Positions 39,588-48,276 are shown, numbered from the stretch's first letter. The stretch is DNA of 64,000 bases from DASYLJ01 sp964432595 (GCA_964432595.1 CAYSOF010000001.1:499001-563000), one strand, 5' to 3'. The notes: generated from the sequence alone by a model not told the origin. Numbers and translations: made by a program.

Positions 39588-41201
39588 ATGTCGAATCCGG
39601 ATGTGCTGGTGGTGGGGGCGGGGCCGGTCGGGCTGACGGCGACGGCGGAGCTCGTGCGGCACGGGCTGTCGTGCCGGATCGTCGACGCCAGTCCGCTTCC
39701 GACGGACAAGTCGAAGGCGCTCGTATTGTGGAGCCGCAGCCTCGAGCTGCTCGACGACATGGGGGCCGTGGCGCCGTTCGTCGCCGCCGGCCTGCGCGTG
39801 CGGCACGTCGGCTTCTACGGTCACGGCGAGCGGCTGCTGCATCTCACCCTCGAGATCGAGAGCCCGTTCGACTACGCGCTCATGATCCCGCAGTCGGAGA
39901 CCGAACGGCTGCTGACCGTGCACCTCGCCAGCGTCGGCGTGCAGGTCGAGCGGTCGACGCAGCTGCTGACGTTCGCGCCGAGCGACCGCGACGTCGCCGC
40001 GACGCTGCGCCGGCCCGACGGCTCGCAGGAGACGATCCGCCCGCGCTGGCTCGTCGGCTGCGACGGCGCGCACAGCACCGTGCGGCACGGGCTGGGCCTC
40101 GAGTTCTCCGGCGCGGCGCTGCCGAGCGATTGGATGCTCGCGGACGTCCACGTGATGGGCGGCATCCCGCACGACGAGCTGAGCCTCTTCTTCCACGCCG
40201 ACGGCGTGCTCGTGTTCTTCCCCATCGACCGCGAGCGCATGCGCATCATCGCCGACCTCGGGCCGAGCACCAGCGACGCCAAGCCCGCGGATCCGACGCT
40301 GGACGAGGTGCAGCGCATGGTGGCCCACCGCGGACCCGGCGGGCTCACGGTCCACGATCCGATCTGGCTCGCCAGCTTTCGCATCAACGAGCGTAAGGTC
40401 GCGCGCTATCGTCACGGACGCGTGATGCTGGCGGGCGACGCCGCGCACATCCACAGCCCCGCCGGCGGCCAGGGCATGAACACGGGCATGCAGGACGCGT
40501 ACAACCTCGGCTGGAAGCTCGCCCTCGTCGACAAGGGTCGCGCCCGGGATGCGCTGCTCGACACCTACAGCGACGAGCGCAGCGGCGTCGGCGAGATGGT
40601 GCTGCGCCAGGCGGGCCTGCTGACGCGCGCGGCGACGCTGCGCAATCCGCTCGCGCAGCGGTTCCGCAATCGGCTCTACTCGGCGCTCGGCTCGCTCGAG
40701 GTGGTGCGGCATCGCATGGGCGAGACGCTCTCGGAGCTAGCCGTCAGCTACCGCGACAGCGCGCTCTCGGCGGAGTCCCGCGGGCTCCACGCGGCGGCGT
40801 GGCTGATCGGCGGCGGCGTCTCGCCGGGCGATCGCATGCCCGACGCCGAGCTGGCGGACGCACGGACGGGCGCGCCCGCGACCGTGTTCGACGTCCTGCG
40901 CGGGACGCGGCACGTCCTGCTGCTGCTCGCCGGCAAGGACGATCCTGGCGCGCTGGCGCCGGTCGCGGCGGCGGTCGACCCGAGCCTCGTCGCGTCGCAT
41001 CTGATCGTCGCCGGCGACGCGCTGCCGGCGTGGGACGGCCCGATCTGGCGCGACCGCGCGGGCGTGCTGCACGCGCGGCTCGGCGCGCACGGGCCGACGG
41101 CGTATCTGGTGCGGCCCGACGGCTACGTCGGGTGGCGCAGCCAGCCCGCCGATCCGGCCTCGCTGGCCGAGCACCTCGCGACCTATTTGAAGAGCGGCTG
41201 A
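39588..41201 (+). CDS. FAD-dependent aromatic monooxygenase
   Basis: A 537-aa flavoprotein hydroxylase of the FAD_binding_3 family, homologous in layout to the enzyme at 1132-2649. FAD-binding VLVVGAGPVGLTATAELVRHG, the DG motif WLVGCDGAHSTVRHGLG and the GD motif VMLAGDAAHIHSPAGGQGMNTGMQDAYNLGWKLAL are all intact. The last 130 residues form a thioredoxin-like C-terminal domain (TVFDVLRGTRHVLLLLAGKDD... YLVRPDGYVGWRSQP). It probably hydroxylates an aromatic or polyketide-like substrate with NAD(P)H. ATG at 39588, no strong ribosome-binding site. It is 66 bp after the TreS-Pep2 gene and overlaps the nitroreductase tail to tail by 19 bp. Confidence 0.88.
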   Translation: MSNPDVLVVGAGPVGLTATAELVRHGLSCRIVDASPLPTDKSKALVLWSRSLELLDDMGAVAPFVAAGLRVRHVGFYGHGERLLHLTLEIESPFDYALMIPQSETERLLTVHLASVGVQVERSTQLLTFAPSDRDVAATLRRPDGSQETIRPRWLVGCDGAHSTVRHGLGLEFSGAALPSDWMLADVHVMGGIPHDELSLFFHADGVLVFFPIDRERMRIIADLGPSTSDAKPADPTLDEVQRMVAHRGPGGLTVHDPIWLASFRINERKVARYRHGRVMLAGDAAHIHSPAGGQGMNTGMQDAYNLGWKLALVDKGRARDALLDTYSDERSGVGEMVLRQAGLLTRAATLRNPLAQRFRNRLYSALGSLEVVRHRMGETLSELAVSYRDSALSAESRGLHAAAWLIGGGVSPGDRMPDAELADARTGAPATVFDVLRGTRHVLLLLAGKDDPGALAPVAAAVDPSLVASHLIVAGDALPAWDGPIWRDRAGVLHARLGAHGPTAYLVRPDGYVGWRSQPADPASLAEHLATYLKSG

Positions 41202-41845
41202 TCCCAGCGGTCGAGGTAGGCGACGCGCTCGACGGGCTTCCGCTTCACGGGGCCGTGGCCCGTGCCCGACGGGAAGCCGATCGCGAGATGTGCCGCCGTC
41301 GCCCAGCCGTCGGGAATGCCGAGCAGTGCCCGGACCGCGGGCTCCTCGCGGCAGAGCAGCGTCGTCAGCGCGGCGCCGAGGCCGACCGCGCGGCACGCCA
41401 GGATGAGGTTCTGCACCGCCGGGTAGATCGACGCGCCGCCGACGATGGGCGGACGCTCGAGCCCGAGATCGGTGATCGCCAGCTCGGGCATGTGCACGCA
41501 GACGATCAGGATGACCGGCGCCTCGTGGAACCGATCGGCGAGGTGGTTCGCGGAGGCCAGCATGCGGTCGTGGCTGCCGCGCTTGTCGGCGGGCAACGAC
41601 GCGAGCTGCGCCACGTACGCCTGCGAGAACGTCTGCCAGAGCGGCCGGTAGAGATCGGCGAGCTTCCGCTTCGTGTCCGCGTCGCGCACGACGAGGAAGC
41701 GCCACGGCTGCCGGTTGCCGCCGCTCGGCGCGTGCGTCGCCGCGGTCAGCACCTGGCGCAGCAGATCGTCGGGAATGGGATCGGGCCGCAGGCGGCGGAC
41801 GGTGCGCGTCGTGCGCATGGCCTCGAAGAGCGCGATGTCGGACAT
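41183..41845 (-). CDS. Nitroreductase family FMN protein
   Basis: A 220-aa FMN-dependent oxidoreductase of the NfsB/BluB-like nitroreductase superfamily. The conserved opening MRTTRTVRRLRPDPIPDDLL and APSGGNRQPWRFLVVRD bind the FMN phosphate. GGASIYPAVQNLILACRAVGLGAALTTLL forms the dimer/FMN face. The C-terminus VKRKPVERVAYLDRWDQP is typical of the group found near fatty-acid or cholesterol-type catabolic genes. It is the third gene of a minus-strand operon, 10 bp after the acyl-CoA dehydrogenase, suggesting a redox step in the same pathway. Confidence 0.88.
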   Translation of the reverse strand: MSDIALFEAMRTTRTVRRLRPDPIPDDLLRQVLTAATHAPSGGNRQPWRFLVVRDADTKRKLADLYRPLWQTFSQAYVAQLASLPADKRGSHDRMLASANHLADRFHEAPVILIVCVHMPELAITDLGLERPPIVGGASIYPAVQNLILACRAVGLGAALTTLLCREEPAVRALLGIPDGWATAAHLAIGFPSGTGHGPVKRKPVERVAYLDRWDQPLFK

Positions 41846-41855
41846 GACGATCCCC

Positions 41856-43016
41856 TCACTCCGCCAGCTTCAGCCGGGCGGCGATGTTGTTCTTCTGCAT
41901 GTTCGACGAGCCGCCGACGATCGGCATCACGCACACGTCGCGCACGTAGCGCTCCATGTCGTAGCCGTCGGCGCACCCGTATGCGCCCATGACGCGCTGG
42001 CACGCGAGCACGATCTCGACGGCGGTGTCGCCGACGAAGAGCTTCGCCATCGACGTCTCGACCGAGCAGGGCTGGCCGGCGCCGGCGAGCGCGGCGGCGT
42101 GGTAGAGCATGTGACGGCACGCGGCCAGCTTGGTACGCGCGTCGACGAGCGCGTGGCGTACGGCCTGGTGTCCGCTGATCGGCTTGCCGAACTGCCGCCG
42201 CTCCTGCGCGTAGGCCCATGCGTCGTCGACCGCCGCCGCGGCGATGCCGTAGGCGCACGCGGTGATCTCGAGCTTCTCGACGTCGAGCGCCGGGCCCGCC
42301 AGCATGCGCCAGCCCTGATTCCAGCCGTCGGGCCCGCCGAGCACGTCGTCGATCGGAATCACCACGTCCTCGAAGATCACGTCGGTGGTCGCCGCGTAGC
42401 GCAGGCCCAGGTGGTCGATGTCGACGATCGTGACGCCCGGCGCGGTCGGCGGCACGAGGACGATCGACAGGTTGCGATAGCGCGGTGCGTCCGCGTCGGA
42501 GCGCACCAGACAGATGATCCAGTCGGCGACGCGCGCGGCGGTGCACCAGCGTTTCGTGCCGTTCAGCGTGACGGTGCGCCCGTCGGCCGAGCGGCGCGCC
42601 GTCATGCCGACGCTGGCGAGATCGCCGCCGACGTCGGGCTCGGACAGGCCGTAGGCGAAGAGCACCTCGCCGCGCGCGATGCGCGGCAGGAGGTCGCGCT
42701 TCTGGGCGTCGGAGCCGTTCTCGCCGACGTTCAGCCCGCCGTAGAACGCGCAGTGGATGTACGGACCCGCCATGGCGCCGCCGCGCCGCGCGAGCTCGTC
42801 GATGACGGCGACGGCCGCGACGAGGTCGCGACCGGCGCCGCCGTACTCTTCGGGGACGGTGAGGCCGCAGACGCCCAGCGCGGCCAGGCGCCGGAACGTC
42901 TCCATCGGGAACGTCCGCTCGCGGTCCCAGCGGCGCACCGCCTCGCGCGGCATCTCGCGCTCGACGAAGCGCCGGAGGGTCTCGCGCAGCGCCCCCAGAT
43001 GGGCCGGCTCGATCAT
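41856..43016 (-). CDS. Acyl-CoA dehydrogenase
   Basis: A 386-aa FAD enzyme that introduces an alpha,beta double bond into an acyl-CoA. The pattern is standard: GLTVPEEYGGAGRDLVAAV, YGLSEPDVGGDLASVGMTA (FAD and substrate loop), LNGTKRWCTAARVADWI, YAQERRQFGKPISGHQAVRHALVD and QRVMGAYGCADGYDMERYVRD near the C-terminus. The usual catalytic Glu position cannot be fixed by eye; VGGSSNMQKNNIAARL is at the end. The ATG overlaps the stop of the methyltransferase lipoprotein (ATGA), so the operon runs methyltransferase, dehydrogenase, nitroreductase. Confidence 0.9.
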   Translation of the reverse strand: MIEPAHLGALRETLRRFVEREMPREAVRRWDRERTFPMETFRRLAALGVCGLTVPEEYGGAGRDLVAAVAVIDELARRGGAMAGPYIHCAFYGGLNVGENGSDAQKRDLLPRIARGEVLFAYGLSEPDVGGDLASVGMTARRSADGRTVTLNGTKRWCTAARVADWIICLVRSDADAPRYRNLSIVLVPPTAPGVTIVDIDHLGLRYAATTDVIFEDVVIPIDDVLGGPDGWNQGWRMLAGPALDVEKLEITACAYGIAAAAVDDAWAYAQERRQFGKPISGHQAVRHALVDARTKLAACRHMLYHAAALAGAGQPCSVETSMAKLFVGDTAVEIVLACQRVMGAYGCADGYDMERYVRDVCVMPIVGGSSNMQKNNIAARLKLAE

Positions 43017-43882
43017 GCGGCCGGCTTGACGAACCGCAGCGTCATCCGATCGCTCTCGCCGATCGCGACGAAGGCGTCGCGGTTCTCGTCGCCGCCGCGC
43101 AGCGTCGGCGGCAGCGACCACACGCCGTCGGGATGGTCGTGGTCGTCGCGCGGGTTGGCGTTCACCTCGGACTTCGCGTCGAGCCTGAAGCCCGCCGCCT
43201 CGGCGATGCGGATCACCTCGGCCTCCGGCACGTAGCCGGTCTTCGACGCCTTCTTCACGTCGGCGCCGGCGTCGCCGCGATGCTGCTCGACGCCGAGGAC
43301 GCCGCCCGGCTTGAGCGCGCGGAACGCCGCCGCGTAGACGTCGGCCGCGACGCCGTCGTTGATCCAGCCGTGCGTGTTGCGGAACGTCACGACGAGGTCG
43401 ACGGAATTCGGCGGCGCGAGCGTGATCGGCGTGCCGGGCTCGAGCGTCGCCACGTCGACCTCGCCGAACCACGCGACCTCGGTCGCGATCCGCGTGCGGA
43501 ACGCGGTGGCGCCCTTCGCGCGGTACTCGTTCTTGCTCTTCGGATCGGGCGTGGCGACGATGAGCTTCCCCTTGCCGCGGACGACCGACGCCAGGATCTC
43601 CGTGTACCAGCCGGTGCCCGGCCACAGCTCGACGACCGTCATTTCGGGCTTCAGGCCGAAGAACGCGAGCGTCTCGGTGGGATGGCGTTGCGAGTCGCGC
43701 GCGCGATTCGCCTCGGGGCGTTGCGGGTTCGCCACCGCCGCCTGGATGGCGCCGGTGGGATCCGGCTGCGGTGTCGTCTTGGGAGAACGGGTGGCGCCGC
43801 CACAGGCGGCGGCCAGCACGAGGGCCAACGGGATCAGTCGTCGTATTCGCTCCTGTCTGTCTGTGCTCGGCCCGGGGCGCAA
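43013..43882 (-). CDS. Exported class I SAM-dependent methyltransferase-like lipoprotein
   Basis: A predicted exported protein with a methyltransferase fold (COG4798-like): VVELWPGTGWYTEILASVV is motif I, and VDLVVTFRNTHGWI and ALKPGGVLGVEQHR are further motifs. A signal sequence (LIPLALVLAAACGGA) ends in a lipobox-type Cys. Secreted SAM-dependent enzymes are puzzling because SAM is cytosolic. The start is unclear: no in-frame ATG exists. TTG at 43882 gives a signal with a basic n-region. A perfect AGGAG at 43850-43854 sits only a few bases before ATA (43846) and 12 before CTG (43837). The stop overlaps the acyl-CoA dehydrogenase ATG. Confidence 0.75.
   Translation of the reverse strand: MRPGPSTDRQERIRRLIPLALVLAAACGGATRSPKTTPQPDPTGAIQAAVANPQRPEANRARDSQRHPTETLAFFGLKPEMTVVELWPGTGWYTEILASVVRGKGKLIVATPDPKSKNEYRAKGATAFRTRIATEVAWFGEVDVATLEPGTPITLAPPNSVDLVVTFRNTHGWINDGVAADVYAAAFRALKPGGVLGVEQHRGDAGADVKKASKTGYVPEAEVIRIAEAAGFRLDAKSEVNANPRDDHDHPDGVWSLPPTLRGGDENRDAFVAIGESDRMTLRFVKPAA
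43844..43854 (-). promoter_or_regulatory. Shine-Dalgarno lacking a standard start codon
   Basis: On the minus strand AGGAG (43854-43850) is followed four bases later by ATA and twelve by CTG, both in frame with the methyltransferase signal peptide. ATG, GTG and TTG are absent at this distance. This is the best ribosome-binding site near the gene, so a non-canonical start is possible. Confidence 0.35.
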
Positions 43883-43921
43883 GAGAGTGGACCCGACCGG
43901 CGGGGCGGGATAGGCGCAGGC

Positions 43922-45475
43922 ATGCGACGCGAGGACATGCTGGCGCGCCTCGGCGATCCCGAGCCGTGGGACGTCGTCATCGTCGGCGGCGGCGCGAGCG
44001 GGCTCGGCTGCGCGGTCGACGCGGCCACGCGCGGATTTCGCACGCTCCTGCTGGAGCAGGACGACTTCGCGAAGGGGACGTCGAGCCGCAGCACGAAGCT
44101 GGTCCACGGCGGCGTCCGCTACCTCGAGCAGGGCAATATCCCGCTCGTCATGGAGGCGCTGCGGGAGCGGGGCCTGCTGCACCGGAACGCGCCGCACCTC
44201 GTCCGCAACCTCCAGTTCGTCGTGCCGCGCTACAAGTGGTGGGAGGGGCCGTTCTTCGGCATCGGGCTCAAGCTCTACGATCTCCTGGCCGGCCGTCTGA
44301 ACCTCGCCCGCTCGCGGCTGCTCGACTACGACGCCACGATCGCGCGCATCCCGAACCTCGAGCGCGAGAACCTCCTCGGCGGTGTCCTCTACCACGACGG
44401 CCAGTTCGACGACGCGCGCCTCGCGATCTCGCTCGCACAGACGGCGGTCGATCACGGCGCGTGCGTCCTGAATCATCTCCGCGTCACCGGCCTCGTGAAG
44501 CGCGACGGCATGATCGCCGGCGTCGAGGCCGCCGACCGCGAGACCGGCGCGACCTTCGCGGTGTCGGCGCGTGCGGTCGTCAACGCGACGGGCATCTTCG
44601 CCGACGAGGTGCGCCATCTCGACGATCCGGCCGCGGACCGCATCGTCCAGCCGAGCCAGGGCGTGCACCTCGTGGTCGACCGGAGCTTCCTGGCCGGCGA
44701 CGCGGCGATCATGGTGCCGCACACCGACGACGGCCGCGTGCTCTTCGTGATCCCGTGGCACGGGCGCGCGGTCATCGGGACGACGGACACGCCGATGCCC
44801 GCCGCGCAGCTGGAGCCGCGACCGCTGGCGGAGGAGGTGCAGTTCATCCTGCGCAACGCCGCGCGCTACCTGACGCACGATCCGACGGAGGCCGACGTTC
44901 TTTCGGTGTTCGCCGGGCAGCGTCCGCTGGTGCAGGAGCCGGGCGCCAAGACGACGAAGGAGCTGTCGCGCAGCCACCTCGTCCTGGTCTCGGACGCGGG
45001 GCTCGTGACGATCGTCGGCGGCAAGTGGACGACGTACCGGCACATGGCCGCGGACACGATCGACCACGTGATCTCGGTCGGAGGGCTGGCGGACAAGCCG
45101 TGCGTGACGGAGTCGCTGCCCATCCACGGTGCCGGCGGCGACACGTCGTCGCTGGCGAGCCACCTGGCCGTCTACGGCACGGACCTCGCGGCGGTGCAGG
45201 CGCTCGGCGCCGACGGCGCGCTCGCGGCGCCGCTGCACCCCGGTCTGCCGTATCCGCGCGGTGCCGTCCTGTGGGCGGTGCGACACGAGATGGCGCGCAC
45301 CGTCGAGGACGTGCTCGCGCGCCGCACGCGCTGCCTCCTGCTCGACGCGCGTGCGTCGATGGCAGCGGCCCCGGACGTCGCGCGGCTGATGGCCGCCGAG
45401 CTGGGCCGCGACGCCGCGTGGCAACGCGCGCAGGTCGACGCGTACCGCGAGCTCGCACTCGGCTACCTGCTCTGA
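43922..45475 (+). CDS. glpD: Aerobic glycerol-3-phosphate dehydrogenase
   Basis: A 517-aa membrane-associated flavoprotein that oxidises glycerol-3-phosphate to dihydroxyacetone phosphate, passing electrons to quinone. The FAD motif is WDVVIVGGGASGLGCAVDAATRG. TSSRSTKLVHGGVRYLEQGN is the DAO/GlpD signature. YHDGQFDDARLAI and VIPWHGRAVIGTTDT match substrate-binding stretches, and GLVTIVGGKWTTYRHMA is the C-terminal FAD contact. The domain after about 390 is the alpha-helical GlpD C-domain. ATG start, divergent from the methyltransferase by about 40 bp. A long hairpin follows the stop. Confidence 0.92.
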   Translation: MRREDMLARLGDPEPWDVVIVGGGASGLGCAVDAATRGFRTLLLEQDDFAKGTSSRSTKLVHGGVRYLEQGNIPLVMEALRERGLLHRNAPHLVRNLQFVVPRYKWWEGPFFGIGLKLYDLLAGRLNLARSRLLDYDATIARIPNLERENLLGGVLYHDGQFDDARLAISLAQTAVDHGACVLNHLRVTGLVKRDGMIAGVEAADRETGATFAVSARAVVNATGIFADEVRHLDDPAADRIVQPSQGVHLVVDRSFLAGDAAIMVPHTDDGRVLFVIPWHGRAVIGTTDTPMPAAQLEPRPLAEEVQFILRNAARYLTHDPTEADVLSVFAGQRPLVQEPGAKTTKELSRSHLVLVSDAGLVTIVGGKWTTYRHMAADTIDHVISVGGLADKPCVTESLPIHGAGGDTSSLASHLAVYGTDLAAVQALGADGALAAPLHPGLPYPRGAVLWAVRHEMARTVEDVLARRTRCLLLDARASMAAAPDVARLMAAELGRDAAWQRAQVDAYRELALGYLL

Positions 45476-45480
45476 TCGGA

Positions 45481-45574
45481 GTGTAGCGTCCGCGCGACCA
45501 TCATGCGTGCTCCCTGTGCCGCGCAAGCGTCGCTTGCCGCGGCATGCTGGTCGCGCGGACTCCGACCGCTACAC
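45481..45574. repeat. Long imperfect hairpin between convergent genes
   Basis: A 94-bp inverted structure. GTGTAGCG (45481-45488) pairs with CGCTACAC (45567-45574), TCCGCGCGACCA with TGGTCGCGCGGA, ATGC with GCAT, and an inner stem GCGCAAGCG with CGCTTGC. It begins 6 nt after the glpD stop and ends 9 nt from the stop of the minus-strand gene. It probably terminates both transcripts, but its size and nested arms also recall a small mobile-element remnant. Confidence 0.65.
45508..45519. repeat. 12-bp inverted repeat, left copy
   Basis: TGCTCCCTGTGC lies inside the long hairpin. Its perfect reverse complement occurs at 46095-46106, on the far side of the small secreted-protein gene, so the two copies bracket that gene. 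Confidence 0.55.
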
Positions 45575-45582
45575 CAACCGTG

Positions 45583-46086
45583 TCAGGACCCGAGTCGAGA
45601 CGAAGTCTCGGCTCGAGCCATCGTACCCCGCAGCGCCTTGACGTCGGCGTCGAGCGCCGTGACCGTGTCCTGCAGCTCGGCGCGCGTCGCGTCCGGGATG
45701 TTGCGGCGGCCGTTCAGCGAACGGATGCGGAAGCCCATCGACTTGAGCACCCGTCCCGCGCGCTTCAGCTTCGTGCTGGCCTTCTTCGTCTCGCCGAGCG
45801 TCGCGAAGGCGTCGGCCTCGGCGAGCAGGCGGTCGAACTTCCCCGCCTGCCGCTTCAGCGTGCCGGCGGTCTTACCGAGGTCGGTCGCGGCGTCGAGCCG
45901 CGCGCCCAGCTCGGCCGCCCGGCAGTCGAGCGACGTGAACGAGGCGTCGGCGATGCATGCCCCCGGCGGCAGCGTCGTCGACGTGGTGGTGGTCGTCTGG
46001 GCGCAGGCGGGCGACGTCGCGCCGATCAGCAGAGCGGCGGCGATCCCGGCGGGCCACGCGGTGTGTGTGCGCCTGTATGTCCACAT
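45583..46086 (-). CDS. Small secreted protein with Thr-rich linker and Lys/Arg-rich helical module
   Basis: A 167-aa exported protein I cannot name. The ATG at 46086 opens a signal peptide (MWTYRRTHTAWPAGIAAALLIGATSPACA). A Thr-rich linker follows (QTTTTTSTTLPPG), then Cys and a predicted all-helical module of about 120 residues rich in Lys, Arg and Ala. The module has the pattern DCRAAELGARLD..., KKASTKLKRAGRVLKSM and DATRAELQDTV. The same pattern forms the C-terminus of the neighbouring 694-aa protein (QLRRAGKALKAF, ATRDELNAIS), and a looser version ends the subtilase at 14045. Here it is essentially the whole mature protein. The gene is bracketed by a 12-bp inverted repeat. Confidence 0.75.
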   Translation of the reverse strand: MWTYRRTHTAWPAGIAAALLIGATSPACAQTTTTTSTTLPPGACIADASFTSLDCRAAELGARLDAATDLGKTAGTLKRQAGKFDRLLAEADAFATLGETKKASTKLKRAGRVLKSMGFRIRSLNGRRNIPDATRAELQDTVTALDADVKALRGTMARAETSSRLGS

Positions 46087-46094
46087 GATGCGGC

Positions 46095-46106
46095 GCACAG
46101 GGAGCA
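46095..46106. repeat. 12-bp inverted repeat, right copy
   Basis: GCACAGGGAGCA, the exact reverse complement of 45508-45519. It lies 8 bp upstream of the start codon of the small secreted protein, where a ribosome-binding or operator role is also possible. Confidence 0.5.
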
Positions 46107-46170
46107 ACCACGATGCCAACGCCGCCCCGCGGTGGACTAGCGCGTGTTCCGTCGATCGTCCGGGCTACAA

Positions 46171-46196
46171 GTTGCAAGCACGTTGCACACGTTACA
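46171..46196. promoter_or_regulatory. Three GTTGCA-like direct repeats
   Basis: GTTGCA (46171), GTTGCA (46182) and GTTACA (46191) are spaced 9-11 bp apart, about one helical turn, between the two secreted-protein genes. They could be activator half sites for the 45583-46086 gene; this is a guess. Confidence 0.3.
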
Positions 46197-48276
46197 CCGC
46201 CGCGGCGAGCGTCTTCAGATGCCCCCGCAGCGTGCCCGAGATCGCGTTCAGCTCGTCGCGCGTCGCCTGCGCGATCGCCTTCTTCGTGGCCTTCGCCTTG
46301 AGCCGCTTCTCGAACGCCTTCAGCGCCTTGCCCGCCCTACGCAGCTGCTTCTTGTACGGCTTCTGCTGTCCGACGAGGCCGGACGCCGCCGTGCTCGCCG
46401 TCTGCGCGGCGGCCACCTTCGCGGCGAGCCCGTCCCGCACCTTGCCCGCGGGTAGCGCGCCGACGCGGGTCACCAGGTCGGACAGGCGGCAGCCGACGGA
46501 CAGGAAATCCGCGCTCGCCGGCAGCGCGGAACGGCTGCAACCACCCGTTGCACCGCACGCGTCGACCGTGCACGCGTCGCCGTCGTCGCAGCGCGCGGCG
46601 TCGTTCACGCAGAAGGGCCAGTTGACGATCTCGACGAGCCGCGTGTCGTCGATGCCGCCGAGCAGCGCGGTCGGCGGGAACACGTCGTATCCGGGCGCCG
46701 ACGCGGTCGCCTCTTCGACGGTCGCGTGCAGGTCGTTGAAGAACATCAAGGCGCGTGTCTCGCCCGGCGGCACGGTGATCGGAAACTCGACGCGCACGCC
46801 CTCGGTGCCCGCACAGTCGAACGCCTCCGACGACACGAGCGCCGGGGGAACCGGGATCGCTCCCGGGCCGCCCAGCACGTGCGTCACGACCGCGTCGCCG
46901 ATCTCCGGCATGCCGTTGTCGCTCGTGACCACCCAGCGGTCGGCGCCGTCGAGCGCGAGATCGCCGCTGCTGGACGCGCGCACCGTCGTGTTCGAGTCCG
47001 ACCCGACGTTCGTCACCATCGTCACGACGGCATCCACCGTCGTCGCGCCCGGGTTGGTGAAGGTCGCGAACGTTCGGAGGGTCGGCGCGTCGGCGAACGC
47101 CGTGTAGCTGACGCTCGTGTCCAGCCCGCCCGTCGGGAACGGCCCGTCGGCGAACGAGGACGACGTCACGGTCGGATGCAGCGAGGCGCCGAACGCCTGC
47201 TCGCCGACGAAGAGCATCATCCCGTAGTCGAAGGGATCGCGGTCGTTCTCGCCGTCGGGATCGAGTACGGCGTCGCCGATCGACAAGGCGATGCCGGCCG
47301 CGCAGTTGCCGCCCGTCGGCGCGCCGTTGTCCGGCAGCGTCTGATTGCCGACGTACCAGCGCGTGCCGCTGCCCGTGCCGCCGCCGACGAGCTCGATCTC
47401 GCCGAGGAAGTTGAAGTTAAGGACGCGTTGCAGAGTGGGCTCGTCGAGGCCGGCGAGCAACGCATCGGCGAGCGCGCCACCATACGTGTCCACCGCGGCG
47501 TCGAGCGCCTGCGCGTTCGTTCCCGCGAGCTGGGTGAAGAGCAGGATGTGCACCGTCTCGCCGGGCGGGACGCCCATGTTGTCCGCGAGGTGCAAGCCCT
47601 CGGTGCCGGTGCAGGGGAACACTTCCTGCTCCCCGTCGAAGCCGGCGTTCGTGAACGCGAAGCCGTGCGGACCGAACCAGCCGCCGAACGCGGAGACGAT
47701 CGGCGCACCCGTCGGCGTCATCGCGTCGTCGCTCGTCACGACGACGGACGCGTCCTCGAGGTCCGGCTCCAGCAGTACGGTGTCGCCGTCGGAGGCGAGG
47801 TTCGAGAGGATGCGCAGGTTGGTCTCGATCCGCACGGTGCTCGGGTTCCGTAGCGTGATCAGCGTGCGCAGGGCGGGTACGGTCGACAGAGCGGCATGCT
47901 GCACCGTCACGTCCAGCCCGGACATCGTCGTCGGGCCTGCGGTGAGCGTCGTGCCGGTGACGTCGATCGTGGGCGGCGACGTGAAGATCGCGCCGTCGAT
48001 CCACACCGTGAGCCCGGCGTCGAACGTGTCGCCCTTGTTCGCGCCGCCGACGTCGAAGACGGCGTTGGCCACCGCGAGGCCGCCGCCCGTCGTGTTGCAC
48101 GTGCCGTCGATCGTGCCGTCCGACGTGCCGAACGAGTTGACGACGGTCCAGCGGGTGTTGCCGCCGCCGTCCAGGTCGATCGTGCCGCCGAGCGACTCCC
48201 AGGTGACGGGCGCGGCCGACGCGACACCGATCGAGACGAGCAGCGCCGCAGCGCCTCCGAGCCATCCCCGCACCAT
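46192..48276 (-). CDS. Large secreted protein with duplicated beta domain, Cys-rich motif and helical tail
   Basis: A 694-aa exported protein of unknown function. GGAGGT five bases before the ATG at 48276 fixes the start, and the signal peptide is MVRGWLGGAAALLVSIGVASA. Residues about 25-280 and 285-550 are two divergent copies of one beta-rich domain: TRWTVVNSFGT / TRWYVGNQTLP, DTFDAGLTVWIDG / DPFDYGMMLFVGE, LRTLITLRNP / LRTFATFTNP, VFPCTGTEGLHL / AFDCAGTEGVRV. A short disulfide-type motif follows (RCDDGDACTVDACGATGGC), as seen in many secreted proteins of environmental bacteria. The last 110 residues are the Lys/Arg-rich helical tail shared with the next gene and the subtilase. Surface attachment is a plausible role. 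Confidence 0.78.
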   Translation of the reverse strand: MVRGWLGGAAALLVSIGVASAAPVTWESLGGTIDLDGGGNTRWTVVNSFGTSDGTIDGTCNTTGGGLAVANAVFDVGGANKGDTFDAGLTVWIDGAIFTSPPTIDVTGTTLTAGPTTMSGLDVTVQHAALSTVPALRTLITLRNPSTVRIETNLRILSNLASDGDTVLLEPDLEDASVVVTSDDAMTPTGAPIVSAFGGWFGPHGFAFTNAGFDGEQEVFPCTGTEGLHLADNMGVPPGETVHILLFTQLAGTNAQALDAAVDTYGGALADALLAGLDEPTLQRVLNFNFLGEIELVGGGTGSGTRWYVGNQTLPDNGAPTGGNCAAGIALSIGDAVLDPDGENDRDPFDYGMMLFVGEQAFGASLHPTVTSSSFADGPFPTGGLDTSVSYTAFADAPTLRTFATFTNPGATTVDAVVTMVTNVGSDSNTTVRASSSGDLALDGADRWVVTSDNGMPEIGDAVVTHVLGGPGAIPVPPALVSSEAFDCAGTEGVRVEFPITVPPGETRALMFFNDLHATVEEATASAPGYDVFPPTALLGGIDDTRLVEIVNWPFCVNDAARCDDGDACTVDACGATGGCSRSALPASADFLSVGCRLSDLVTRVGALPAGKVRDGLAAKVAAAQTASTAASGLVGQQKPYKKQLRRAGKALKAFEKRLKAKATKKAIAQATRDELNAISGTLRGHLKTLAAAV

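Noticed and set aside
41183..43882. A defence-system reading of the nitroreductase-dehydrogenase-methyltransferase operon
   Set aside because: All three match ordinary metabolic families and lack nuclease, helicase or sensor domains.
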